A stretch of DNA of 64,000 bases from Apodospora peruviana (GCA_033439685.1 JAUEDM010000002.1:3534001-3598000), one strand, 5' to 3'. Positions 9,896 to 20,775 are shown, counted from the first letter of the stretch. A program made the numbers and translations. The notes: generated by a model from the sequence alone, not told the origin.

Positions 9896-12310
9896 CTACA
9901 ATAGTCCAAGAAGCACGACTAGAGCCGCAGAGACGGCACCAGCTGTCGTGGCTGTCTTTCCGTAAGTTGCACCGGCAACGACGACTGGATAGGAATCATC
10001 GCCTCCTGACGACCCGGAACCCGAATCAGAACCTCCAGTTCCTGATCCTGGGGAGCCCGAGCCCGAGCCGGAACCGGAATCGGAACCGGAGTCAGAGCCT
10101 GATCCAGACCCAGATCCGGACGACCCAGTCGGGCCAGCAGCACCACCCTCGCCCGCGGAACCGCTTCCGTACTCTCCGCCCGGCGCGCTGCTTGAGCCAG
10201 ATTCGGAATTCTGGCCGCCGCCGTTTCCGCTGCCACTCGCGCCAGTGGAGGAACCAGAACCAGGACTTCCTTCTCCTCCTCCAGAGCTTGCACCACCCGT
10301 CGGGTATCCGGCGCCATTGTCGCTGCCGCCGCCGCTGGGGGAAGGAGTTGTCGGGACGCTCACTTCATCTAGTTAGGTTGATAACACAAGTCAGTCTGGG
10401 GGTTTTGAAGCAAGCAAAACGAACAATAGATAAATGCTACCAGACGGGATAGAAAGAGGAGGTTTCATCGTACCAGTGCAGGTGGTGGTGGTGGTAGACA
10501 CCTGAGAAGGAATGGAAGTTACACCACCAGGGCCATAGTAGCTTGAAGTAGTGTTCCCGACGGGATATCCAGCAGGATAAGATTGGCTTGGAGTCGGCTT
10601 GCTGCTCGAACTCGGGCTGATGACGGGATATCCAGCCGAAGAGCTCGTCGCGCTAGAGCTGGGAGCAGTCCCGGCGGGATACTCCGCGGAAGAGGACCGG
10701 CTGCCACTGGAGCTCGGGCTGACGACGGGATAGTCAGCGGAAGACGACTGACTGCCACTCGAGCTCGGGCTGACGACGACGGCCGATGAGGAGGGATAGA
10801 CGCCGGAAGACACGGGGACGGAAACCGAAACCGAAACTGAAACAGAGTAGATGCTGCTGAATGACGCCGGTGCAGCGGAGCTCGTGGAACTCTCCGGCTC
10901 GTCACTGCTGCAGTCCTCCGAGGCGGATGAGGACGTAACGACCGAGGAGATTGCTGAGGAAGCTGGTTCGGAAGATGACGGTACTGCCGACGTGATCGAG
11001 GAAACAGGATAGGAGGACGATGGTGCTGCCGACGCGATCGAGGAGACAGGATAGGAAGACGAGGATGGAGCTGCTGCTGAGGAAGCAGGTTCGGACGATG
11101 CCGGTGCTGATGAGACGGGAGTGCTTTCCGGCTCGTCGGAACAATTGTCGTCGGAAGAGGACGGGAGTGCTGAAGAGGAGATGGCGGATGAAGCAGGCTC
11201 GGAGGACAATGGTGCTGCCGAAGATGTGATGGAGGAGGCAGAGTAGACCGAAGACGATGGAACCGCTGAAGAAGCAGGGTACGACGACGAGGGAGCTGCC
11301 GAGGATGCAGGATATGACGACGAATGAGCTGCCGAGGAGGTGATGGAGGAAGCAGAGTAGATACTCGACGCCGGTGTCGACGAGACGGGCGTGCTCTCCG
11401 GCTCGTCGGAGCAATCGTCGTACTCTGAGGAGGATGGGACTGCCGAAGAGGAGATGGCGGAGGAAACAGGCTCGGAAGACGATGAAACTGCCGAGGAGGC
11501 CAGGTAGGAAGACGACGGGGCTACCGAAGAGGCCATAGAGGAAGGAGACGATGGGACTGCTGAAGATGCAGGGTAGGAAGATGACGGGGCTACCGAATAG
11601 GCGATAGAGGAAATAGAGACTGAGTAGATGCTCGATGATGGTGTCGACGAGACCGGGGTGCTCTCTGGCTCGTCGTCTTCGCAATCATCATAGTCAGAGG
11701 AGGATGGTGCCGCCGCCGAGGAGGTGATGGATGAGATAGGGACAGAGGAGATGCTTGATGGCGGTGTTGATGAAATAGGGACAGAGGATGGCGGTATCGA
11801 TGAGATCGGGGTGCTGCTCTCGGGCTCATCGTCGTCGCAGTCATCATCATCATCGTCGTCGTCGTCGTCGTCGTCGTCGGAAGGCAAAGAGGATGGAGCA
11901 GCGGACGATGAAGACGGAACAGCCGAGCTACTCAAGGACGGGCAGGGAGGCGGAGGAAGCCCAGACCTGTCGACACAAGTGCAAAGCTCCCGCATTGCGG
12001 CGCCAACTACCGCGGTTTGATGGAAGTCACCACAAGCATCCCACACGCAGATGACGGCGCTTGCGACGACAGCGTCCAAGTTGCCACACATACAATCATA
12101 TGCCTCCGGACCGCATCCGAAATCGTTGGCGGCATAGTCCCGAAGACATTGGACGCCGCACTGGGGGACGGCCTGAAAATTCGGCTCGCATGCCCAGTCA
12201 CCGCCGCAAGTGGTGCGGGAGACTAAACTCGGGTTCTGAGGACGGGCATCGGCGACGGAAAGGACGGCGGCAAGGCCGGCGGCCAGGAATCCACGGGATG
12301 AGATCACCAT
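9896..12310 (-). CDS. GPI-anchored CFEM-domain cell-surface protein
   Basis: Two exons, 12310-10474 and 10368-9896, with a 105-nt intron joined in phase, give 769 residues. Order: signal peptide (1-22), a Cys-rich CFEM domain (about 35-112, with the spaced Cys pattern and the Asp in AYDCMC that ligates heme iron in studied CFEM proteins), then a very long Ser/Pro/Ala stalk. The stalk contains a run of 13 Asp and about five copies of an acidic Cys-containing unit (core DEPES). The last exon adds a Gly/Ser-rich stretch and a hydrophobic tail typical of GPI attachment. The family works at the wall or membrane in heme/iron capture, adhesion or host contact. The stalk suggests a tall wall protein. 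No paralogue or iron gene lies nearby. Confidence 0.88.
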
Positions 12311-13025
12311 CTCGGAGATGAAAACGAGTGTCGTTGGTCGGACTAGGAGAAGAGTTTCACTTGGAGAGGTTTCCCGCGGAGGAAACAGCAGAAGTTTTTA
12401 TTGTGACCCGATCCAAGGGGATGTTTGTGTTGACTGGACCACGCCATGGGATTGGATTGGATGCGGGTACGGATTACAGAATTCACTATTGCTTTTAGCG
12501 GATGGATACATTGCTTGATCTGGCGTAGTGGACTAGCACGGTCTCTCCGTATAAACAAGGCCAGGGGTTGATTGACGTCGTTCGGCAGTCCGGCACATGT
12601 CCAGCAAGACTCCAGCTCATCCTATCGCCGTGCCGAGGAATCGGGATTGCGGGTCAGACGATCGTTCTAGCTCGGGCCATTTTACTCTTTAGTGATCTCT
12701 TGTGGGGTAGCTGAACGGCAGTAAAAATTGCGGCATTGAATCCATTGATTGGCAGTGAATGGCAAGAGGAGAGACTCCACAGGGCCTAGAACTGTCCATA
12801 AGCTGATGGCAAGCTGAGCATTTGCTCCGTCCGTCCGCTGTGGAGTTCGCTGAAAGCACAATCTCAGCAAGACGATTACCTCCTGTAGTACTGTTCGTAT
12901 AAAATGCAAGCTTGCCGGAGAGTCATAATAGTCAGGATCAGAAACAGCAATACTTACCTGGCGTCTTTCTCGATACCATTACGGTACCAATCTCTATATA
13001 AATTCAATCTGCAACTTTAATAAGC
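12311..13025. other. Promoter region of the CFEM gene
   Basis: About 700 bp with no convincing ORF. It separates the CFEM gene start from the 5S rRNA gene. Confidence 0.45.
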
Positions 13026-13144
13026 ACATACGGCCATAGATAGTGGAAAACTCCGGATCCCGTCTGCTCTCCGATAGATAAGCCCCTAATCGCCAAACTA
13101 GTAGTTGGGTCGGTGACGACCAGCGAATCCTTGGTGCTGTATGT
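13026..13144 (+). rRNA. 5S ribosomal RNA
   Basis: The 119-nt sequence has the fungal 5S framework. ACATACGGC at the 5' end pairs with GCTGTATGT at the 3' end (nine pairs, one G-U). The internal control region is recognisable, with GGAAAACTC, GATAAGCC, GTAGTTGGGTCGGTGACGAC and CAGCGAATCC. A T-rich run beginning at 13144 is a natural RNA polymerase III terminator. Pezizomycotina typically carry dispersed 5S genes, as here. The middle differs somewhat from the consensus I know, so it may be a variant copy or weakly decayed. It ends 65 bp from the stop of the convergent oxidase gene. Confidence 0.88.
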
Positions 13145-13158
13145 TTTTTTCTTTTTAC
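13144..13158 (+). terminator. Pol III terminator of the 5S gene
   Basis: A run of seven T, one C and five more T directly follows the terminal helix of the 5S RNA. Confidence 0.7.
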
Positions 13159-13208
13159 TTATCAAAAGTCCTCTCGAGGTTGAATGCAGAGTCAAATCAT
13201 CTGTCCCA

Positions 13209-14948
13209 CTAAGCCTTCCTGCTAACACCGATACGATCGGTGAACTTACTATCAAACATGCCCGTCGTGTCCAGCGCCGCGTGCACCTCCTTCCACTTAT
13301 CCAACATGGCTCCGTACCACTTCTTCACGTCCTCGGCCGTCGTGCCGTCAAGCGGATCAAGCCCCCAGTGGATGCGAACAGCGCGATCGCCGGTCAACTC
13401 GCTCCCGTCACAGATCCGCCTCTTCACAGCAGACAGCAGGTCGTTTGCGCTTTTGGTCCCGAACAGCAGATCCAGCTCGGCCGTGCACGTCAGCCGCCCC
13501 GACTCGGGTGCAATCAGCGCGTCTGACGACTTGACAAAACGAATCCCGATCGGTCCGGGCAGGTACCAGGGGTGTTTGGGGTCGTTGGCGAAATCGGCCA
13601 GCGCGGCTAGCAAAGCGTCGATCGTGACCACCATGTCGCGCGCGTCAAAGTGCAGCTCGAGCGCGAGCGCCTTCATCTCGTTCTCGATGCCGAGGGTGAA
13701 GACTTTGTAGCTGTTGTCGATATACGGCGGATCGGCGTCGACGAGCGCGCCGAGAGCCGTCTTGATCGCTTCCGGGCTGAGCGAAGGCCAGTGGTTGAGC
13801 ACCCAGACGAGGGCCGGCGCCGATGCTACGGCAAAGTACTTGAGCAGCGCCCCGAGCCAAGTTGTGCGGGAACCGCGGGGCGTCATTCGGTCCTTGCGCT
13901 CGCGGGCGACTCGAATGGCTGTGTGGACTGTTGGTCCCTTTGGAATCATGTACGGGTTGATCATGATCTCGTAGTGGTCCACCATCTTGAGGGGCTCCGG
14001 CAGGGGGTTGAAGTTCTCGGGGGCGAACAGTGGTTTCAGGGTTTCCCAGGTGGTCAGCTGCCGGGTCTCGGAGAGGCTGAACCATTTCTGGACGCGGAGG
14101 CTGACGCTGTAGATGACGCCCAAGCAGCCCATCGACACCTGGACTGCGTTGAACCAGTCGTCGTCTTGCTTCAGCTCGACAGGAACGTCTGGTGCTTCTG
14201 GGACGTGGCCAGGGAACTTAGCCGGGTCGGTGATACCGTTGGCCTTCTCGATTTGGTACACCTTGCCGCTTTCGCTGACGAGGACGACAGACTCGACGAA
14301 GCTTGCCAACGGACCGTACAATGCCCCGGAGCCATGGGTGCCAGTCGAGAAAGCACCGACAATGGTCTGGCCGTCGTAGGCACCCATGTTGATCAGGGCC
14401 AGCTCGTTTTTCTCCAGCTGCTGATTAAGATTAGCAATCTTGAGGCCGCTCTGGGCCCGGAACAGGTTCGTTGGGTCGGCATCCGGCTTGAGTGTCTCGG
14501 CCCCAGATGGGATATTGTTTTGTGCGCTAGGCCCCTGAGTCTTGCTGAGGTTCTTCGGGTCGATGAGGTATGCATCGTCAGTGCGGCTGATATCGGAGAA
14601 GGCATGACCAGAACCGACTGCGCGGACACGCTTGCTTTTGACCTGAGCTTTGTTGATGATATCGACTAGGGAGTTCAGGTCACCAGGGAAGTGCCACTCG
14701 GCAGGCGTGCACTTCTGTAGCCCGACGCAGTTCTCCCAGACCTTGGGGCGGCCAAAAAGAGCGTCCGGCTTCTTCCCGACGAAGTCCAGTTTCTTCTGCG
14801 AAATCACGCCTCGAGCGGCGTTCATGACATGTTCCGGGTCCTCATTGTAGGCGTCGCTGAGTGCCCGATGGGATGGGTCATGGTCAGGGTCTGTGAGCAG
14901 ATGCTCTAGAACCTCTTCGACCGCGGGCTTGGTTTGCGCTGCCGCCAT
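13209..14948 (-). CDS. FAD-binding (PCMH/VAO-fold) oxidase, D-arabinono-1,4-lactone oxidase-like
   Basis: A single exon of 579 residues. The frame extends 12 bases upstream to a GTG, but ATG 14948 is the first ATG. The N-terminal half has the FAD-binding fold, with HFPGDLNSLVDIINKA, then RAVGSGHAFSDI and GAFSTGTHGSG, the usual pyrophosphate and isoalloxazine contacts. The C-terminal half fits the ALO cap region, with RIHWGL resembling the conserved H-W of sugar-lactone oxidases. Known relatives oxidise aldonolactones (D-arabinono- or L-gulono-lactone) to ascorbate-type products and release hydrogen peroxide. The exact substrate cannot be read from sequence. There is no signal peptide, so it is likely intracellular. 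A TATAAAAG element lies about 135 nt upstream of the ATG. Confidence 0.8.
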   Translation of the reverse strand: MAAAQTKPAVEEVLEHLLTDPDHDPSHRALSDAYNEDPEHVMNAARGVISQKKLDFVGKKPDALFGRPKVWENCVGLQKCTPAEWHFPGDLNSLVDIINKAQVKSKRVRAVGSGHAFSDISRTDDAYLIDPKNLSKTQGPSAQNNIPSGAETLKPDADPTNLFRAQSGLKIANLNQQLEKNELALINMGAYDGQTIVGAFSTGTHGSGALYGPLASFVESVVLVSESGKVYQIEKANGITDPAKFPGHVPEAPDVPVELKQDDDWFNAVQVSMGCLGVIYSVSLRVQKWFSLSETRQLTTWETLKPLFAPENFNPLPEPLKMVDHYEIMINPYMIPKGPTVHTAIRVARERKDRMTPRGSRTTWLGALLKYFAVASAPALVWVLNHWPSLSPEAIKTALGALVDADPPYIDNSYKVFTLGIENEMKALALELHFDARDMVVTIDALLAALADFANDPKHPWYLPGPIGIRFVKSSDALIAPESGRLTCTAELDLLFGTKSANDLLSAVKRRICDGSELTGDRAVRIHWGLDPLDGTTAEDVKKWYGAMLDKWKEVHAALDTTGMFDSKFTDRIGVSRKA

Positions 14949-15812
14949 GATCAGAAACACGGGCTAATTCGGGGTGACTTAAACAGTATGATGGAGGACT
15001 GTGAAATCAGAGTGTCTCAATCTCCTATGATATATCAGAAGATAATGGAGCAAATTGCGGGTTTCGAGTTGGTAACTGTGCCTTTTATATTTACTTAATT
15101 TGGATGTCCCTGTTGAAGAGATGTAACGTCTGGGTGAGACTCAGCTCTTCCGTGGTGCGAAGGCGCACTCATTTGACCTGTCTAGACCTCTTTGCATATC
15201 AAGTTGCAGATTCAGCCCATCCTACGCACTGCAGTATAGTTCGTGATGCGGTTCGGGATTGGTTGAGGGTGTTCCATCAACTACCTTAGTCTTGCATGAA
15301 GCGCCCATTCAGCTTGGCTCCCGCAGCCTCCAAGTCTCGGCCTGCCCCGAATTGGTTGGGTTTGATCTCAGAGAGCAACTGAAACGGTCAAGGCTGTCTC
15401 GATAGTTGCAAAACTAGGTGGATGGTCTCGTTTTGTGCAATCTAAAGAGCCGGCTATTGGGTTTCTACATGGGTATACGCTTCGGCTTCCCGTGAGTAGA
15501 GGAAGTGATGTATACCTCTGCCGGGATGTAAAACGTTGGTGAGTTACTTCGCTAGGTCATGGTCTGGACAATATAAATAAATGCCTTTCATATTTTCATA
15601 GATAACCCAAGGTTCATTTACTGGACGCATGCTGGACATTTAGAGCCCATTACAGCTAATCTGGCATAACACGACCCAGATTACGATATACGTGTTGGTA
15701 AAGTGAATATAAGGTTATGTATTAAAGTATGAAAGGCGTTTTCTTATTCAGACTAGGACCTTGCAGTATCCCAATCGTCCCATGCCGCCTTTATTAAATC
15801 CGGCAGGGTCGT
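14949..15812. other. Intergenic region, oxidase promoter side
   Basis: No convincing gene in about 860 bp. The part next to 14948 holds the promoter and leader of the oxidase gene; the rest is AT-rich and featureless to me. Confidence 0.45.
15082..15089 (-). promoter_or_regulatory. TATA element of the oxidase gene
   Basis: On the minus strand this reads TATAAAAG, about 135 nt upstream of the chosen ATG, which supports that start. Confidence 0.5.
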
Positions 15813-16257
15813 TCACCTTTTCACGTCACTCATCCAGTTGAGGTTCTCATCCATGAAGTCCGGATAATCTCCTACATCATCCAAGGACTCGGCGTCCCCC
15901 GCCAGCGACAACATCTTTATCGCTGCCCATTGTATCCTGAAAGCCGTAAGCATGCGCTCGGCTTACCGGTGCTCAACCTTCGCATAGAAAATGTCGCCCG
16001 TCTGGACACGATGAGACACTGAACTCTGCCGGTCTTGGGCAAAGACCGGGGTTCAAGTCGTGGCTCTCCAGGTCGCCATATGTCTTCTTGCACAGATCAG
16101 AGAAAGCCTGTGGGCGTGCCTTCTTGGAGATATCAAGGGGTGGTGCCGTTGAGTTTACGTCCTTGCGACGCGGCATCCAATGCCACTGCAGCTTGACTCG
16201 AGTATAATGCGTAGTGACACCTTTCGAGTTCAAGCCCTTGGTGATCTTAGTTGTCAT
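15813..16257 (-). pseudogene. Small unknown protein gene with a frameshift and a stop
   Basis: The ATG frame from 16257 reads about 70 natural-looking residues (MTTKITKGLNSKG...). It then slips near 16050, where dropping one G restores the frame (VFAQDRQSSVSHR...GDIFYAKVEHR). A TAA at about 15963-15965 interrupts that frame. The same frame continues as a regular amphipathic helix (AERMLTAFRIQWAAIKML) and ends naturally at 15813. A GT-AG pair flanks the stop, but the intron would be only 30 nt and its removal keeps the frame, so I prefer a nonsense mutation. I do not recognise the family. Restored length would be about 147 residues. Confidence 0.5.
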
Positions 16258-16513
16258 GGGGGCTTGGATTTTTGGTTATAACTGATTCAGTATGTTAGAT
16301 GGCTCATTTGGCAGCAGAAATACGCGCCGGGTTACGAGCCCTTCTTGATGAAGGAGGGCATTATATACACGTGTCTGTCAAGAAGTTGATCATCTCTGTC
16401 GCTTTTCTTCGGAATGTGTTGATGTCCATCATCATCACCGTGGCGATGACCGCTTGATGGAGGTGCTTGTATCGACCACGGGGCTCCTCAGCGAACTTAG
16501 TGAATTTCTTCTC

Positions 16514-17986
16514 CTAGTAGCACTCCAATTTTCTGATGTAAATCACGAGTTCTTCTAACCCGATCGTTCTACCGGCCGCATTCAAGGGGAGAATATCTAT
16601 GGTGTCATGAGTGCTTCGGGCAGCCGGTTTAGCGCGGTCGTTGTGGTATGCTATAAGCAAAGAGCTAGCGTCCATCAACGGAGCGTCTATGGTGATAGCG
16701 ATTTCTGAAGTGGTCTTTGCCAAGTATTCTCGGCCACTGGGGCAATACCGGATTTCCCGAATCTTGACTGATGCAATAACTTCAATATTGTCTTGATCAT
16801 CCCAATGAGAAATGGTCGAAGTTTGGGTGTTGGAAAGGTTGTGGCCTTTATTATCGAAAGCATCGTCTTTGTACCTGCTTTCACTTTTCCGTTCCGTCCG
16901 ACACACCAGACTACCTCATCTGCGCGCAGAAATGCAATACCCGAGGCGACAGTAACATCTCCTGGGCCACCCACGCGCGATTTAGCAATGGCCACTGTCC
17001 CTCGTTCTCAGGCAGATCAAAATCCGACCAAATTGTTGGGAGCGGTGGAAGCTGTTGGCGGACATAGATATGTTGGTAACCTGGGCACCAACTTGGAGAG
17101 GTATTCTGTGTCAGTATCAGCAAAGCAGCCCCTGTTACCATCTCGAGATTTCGTGGCCGCAATCGCAAAGTGGGCATTCTCGTAGATCTCAGCCATCTGT
17201 TCTGCTTGATTTTTCAGTCCTCGTCGCTGTCTTGGACTGTACAAAGTGAATCGGTCCACAGATGGTAAGTCTTCAGACGTCGGCAAGTCGTTATAGCATG
17301 TTGGAAAGTTGCCGTGAGAGAATCCCATGGAATATTTGTCTTGAAATCATTCAAGCTTTTTGCAGTTGTCTTGGTGATGTTGGCGTTGGTGCCCCAGCAA
17401 TGGCTCAAACATGCATATCGCTTATGCTCAGTGTCCTCACGAAGAATAACCGTCTCTCCCCCCGGATCAAGGAGTCTTTTCGGAGTCACTACTGCGCGAT
17501 GGATTTGCCCGATCTAGCGACAACATTTCTCGTGGGTCGTCGTGCATCCATCGATCCAGGGTCGAATAGTTGAGAGGGTCGCTTCAGAGCGAGTAGTCCC
17601 CGGAAGATGATTTTCGACTCACTTGATACACAGTGGATTATCTTCTTGGCCTGCAGCTTACATCATCAGTAAGGTACCAGGAGTATGCTCGGCATCGCTG
17701 CACGGACTGTGACTTAGGAAAGGCATTGAACTTACCTCCCCGAGCAAGCAAGTCCAATGATAATCCACCCCCTTTTCAGATTGAGTAAACAGCTGTGCCT
17801 CGGCCATGCTGCAACCTTGATAATATCCTTGACATCGATATGTCCTGCGCCTGTCTTGAGGCACTTCAACACAAATTCGCACCTCTGACACCCACCGTCT
17901 GAGCCTTGAAGTAGTTTACTATAGCTGCAATCCCAAGGTTTGACGTCAACCGAAGAAATGGGTAATTTGCAGGAAATGCACGCCAT
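16514..17986 (-). pseudogene. HET-domain (heterokaryon incompatibility) pseudogene
   Basis: The order of HET blocks is right. A Cys-bearing N-terminus (MACISCKLPI at 17986) leads to TPKRLLDPG, ACLSHCWG near 17400, LWTDSLCTVQDSDED near 17230, MAEIYENAHFAIAAT near 17180, and NRAWVAQEMLLSPRVLHFC near 16950. The reading frame shifts at each step: near 17805, after DSDED near 17212 (a Trp TGG has lost a G), near 17095, and after LHFCA near 16920. There is also an in-frame TAG near 17515, just upstream of the TPKRLL block. One intron (donor near 17737) is still recognisable. HET proteins trigger cell death on fusion of unlike hyphae. This copy cannot encode one. It is a separate locus from the intact HET gene at 57 kb. 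Confidence 0.82.
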
Positions 17987-18899
17987 ATTCGGCAAAAAAA
18001 GATAATTGAGGATGAAGGGGACCCTAATAATGACAGCTAATAATGACAGATAGGTAATAATAGTCTTAGGGTTCACAAACAGCCGGTAAGTCTGCAAGAC
18101 TTTGATGCAATGAGTACGAAATAGATTTGGGAGAGAGGTTTAGGAAGGAGGAATTTCCTGCGCATTTTTCGCCCGACTGCCTTCATGTTATGCATGGCAG
18201 GGAGCCTTTAAAGTCATGCGACAGCACACAGTACGCATGCGGCAGAACATGCACCAGAGAAACGCCGGACGACTGGTCACTGGATATGTCAAAAATTGAA
18301 AGCAGGCTGCCAAGTAGCCAAGGTAGTTTCCAGCAGGCAGCTCCATGGTAATCTGAACTGCTGGTGTGAGTATCGGGGACTCTGCGCGGTCGGGCAGCGG
18401 TAATTAGAAAACTGAAGAGCAGGTAATCAAGGATGAAGGGGACAATAAAAGTGACACTGCGATGGTGAAAAATGAAGGTTAATCAGATGTGGCACTTCAA
18501 AGTTCACGCAGTGTGGAAAAACAGAGGTCTCAAACACTTCATCAGTCATTTATCGCGCTGTGCAAATTCAACCTGGAACCTACCTAATTGAGTTCGATTT
18601 CGATGGGTAAAAGTAGATGGACTACAAAGTACGGTGAACGTTACGATGGCGAGGTGGAGTCCACGTGGAGTTCAAATTTGCTGGCGATGCTGGTAATTGG
18701 CCCATCGCGTCTTACAAGCACGCAATCCGCTAGAGGCCGGGGCCGGCATGACTGCCCGCCCTAAATGCGTCGCTTGCAACCGTGATTCATCCATCACGGT
18801 GCAGCTGTTTAGATAAGTATCGACGACACATTCCCCGGTCCTCATTGTTCTCTGTGACGGTTTGCACAGCGACTTATTCCTATTCGCAGGTTGGGTAGC
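17987..18899. other. Intergenic region between HET pseudogene and permease
   Basis: No gene recognised in about 910 bp. It contains a short tandem duplication and an imperfect direct repeat, listed separately. The 3' part is the permease promoter and leader. Confidence 0.45.
18003..18457. repeat. Imperfect direct repeat pair plus 13-nt tandem duplication
   Basis: The segments 18003-18036 and 18424-18457 share the core AGGATGAAGGGGAC exactly and are similar on both sides (TAAT before it, TAATA/AATAA and TGACA after it). Within the first copy the 13-mer CTAATAATGACAG is perfectly doubled at 18024-18049. Confidence 0.5.
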
Positions 18900-20775
18900 A
18901 TGAACTACTCTACTTTCAGCCATGTCCCGAACGCGACCAAGGCATCGCCGGATTGGAAACCTGGTGACGATGATGCCGTCGATAGCGAGACCGCTAGCCT
19001 GCTTCTCGACATCGATGGCTCTCCGTTGCGGGGTGACGAGGACAGCACCGTCACCGTAGAAGGCATACAGAAATATCTTCTCCCTGAATCGAGAAAGATC
19101 GGCGTGATGGGGGCCTTCTTTTTGATATTGAACAAGATGATCGGGACTGGGAGTGGGTGCTCATCCTCAAACATATCCAATCTCGTGTCTTCTAACCGTG
19201 ACAGTCTTTTCGACGCCGTCCAGCATATTTGCATCCACTGGATCCGTGGGCATCTGCTTGCTGATGTGGGCTGTCGGTATGTGGCTTCCGATCCAACAGA
19301 TTCAGTTTCAACATGACTGACATGACAACATCTAGCCGGCCTTCTTACACTCTCCGGTCTCAGTGTATACCTAGAATTCGGCCTCGCAATTCCGCGTTCT
19401 GGGGGCGAGAAGAACTACCTCGAACGGATATTCCGACAGCCTCGCTATCTTGCCACCAGCGTCTTTGCGGTCCAGATGATACTCCTTGGCTTCTCATCAG
19501 GCAACTCATTGGCGTTTGGCCGATATGTGCTGCTGGCGACAGGGCACCCACAACCTGATGGTTGGCCCGCCCGTGCAATCGCTGTTCTCTGTATAACGTT
19601 CGTCGTCACGTTGCACGCCGTACTCCCGCGATGGGGCTTGCGACTCACCAACGCCCTCGGCGTATTCAAAGTCATAGTCCTCCTCCTGATCGTGTTTTCG
19701 GGCTTTGCAGCCCTGGCTGGCCATCGACTGGTACCTGATCCTCACAACTTCGACCACCCTTGGGTCATCGAAAAGGGGGATGGCTATGGCGGTGGTGGCG
19801 CCTATGCTTATGCTACGGCCATGCTACAGGTCGTCTACAGCTACAAGGGCTGGGAGAACGCCAACTACGTCCTTGGAGAACTGAAGAACCCTAAGAGGAC
19901 CCTGTCTATTGCTGCACCGCTTGCCGTAGTTGGCGTGACTATACTGTACGTCCTCGCCAATGTCGCATATTTTGCGGCGATCCCGAAGGCAGACCTGGCC
20001 AAGTCGGAAGTCATTGTGGCTGGGCTATTCTTTCGGAACGTGTTTGGCGAGAGCGTGGCTGCGAGGAGTCTTCCTGCCCTAGTTGCTCTGAGCAATATCG
20101 GGAATGTACTGGCTGTAAGCTTTGCGCATTCCCGAGTCAACCAGGAATTGGCGAAAGAGGGCATTTTGCCATGGAGCCAGTTCTGGGCATCGAATAAGCC
20201 TTTTAACACGCCTGCTGCATCGGTGAGTATGCCAGCCCAATCGTCCAGGAAACAAAGCTAATGGAGTGCCAGTTGTTTCTGCACTGGATCGTCACAGTTA
20301 TAGTCCTTGTCGCACCCCCGCCAGGACCTGCGTACAACTTCATTGTCAACCTGTATGTTGCTCTTCCGTCACCTCTTAACACCTCACCTACTAATGCATC
20401 TGCAGGTACACTTACCCAGGAGCGTGGATCAACACCTTTGTGACATGCGGGTTGATATATCTGCAGTGGAGCAAAACGGAGGACTGGACCTCTCCCTGGC
20501 ACACATACCTGCCAATTTCCGTGGTTTATCTCCTCCTCAACCTATTCCTCGCCATCACGCCGTTCGTACCGCCCAATAGCGACTGGAACGCTGACGGGTA
20601 TCCCTATTACGCTTTCCCGCTGGTCGGGACGGGCGTGCTCGTCTTGGGCGGCGTGTATTGGGTGATGTGGACCAGGGTCTGGCCGAGGGTTGGTGGTTAT
20701 GCCGTTGTCGCACAGAGGGTCGTCGACGAGTACGGGGATGAAGTGGTCAGGTACAAGAAGGTTGGGGTAGAATAG
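18900..20775 (+). CDS. MUP1-type high-affinity methionine/amino-acid permease (APC family)
   Basis: Five exons (18900-19152, 19205-19276, 19336-20222, 20273-20352, 20406-20775) join in phase to 553 residues. The soluble N-terminus is about 70 residues long. About 12 membrane segments follow. The family signature is seen at the first segment (NKMIGTGIFSTPSSIFAS), with SGGEKNYLERIF after the third. YSYKGWENANYVLGELKNP is the MUP1/LAT-like block, and AHSRVNQELAKEGILPWSQF is the conserved loop after segment 8. Yeast Mup1 imports methionine at the plasma membrane and is removed by ubiquitin-driven endocytosis. The substrate here is inferred from family only. ATG 18900 is the first in frame; a TTG just upstream is not needed. 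No linked sulphur genes are seen. Confidence 0.88.

Noticed and set aside
11842..11880. Triplet (GTC/ATC) microsatellite-like run
   Set aside because: It is coding, the Asp run of the CFEM protein; reported there rather than as a free repeat.
13004..13255. Minus-strand ORF of 83 codons
   Set aside because: It is the reverse of the 5S rRNA gene and its flank.
13650..14669. 339-codon plus-strand ORF over the FAD oxidase
   Set aside because: Shadow of the real gene on the other strand; no family signal.
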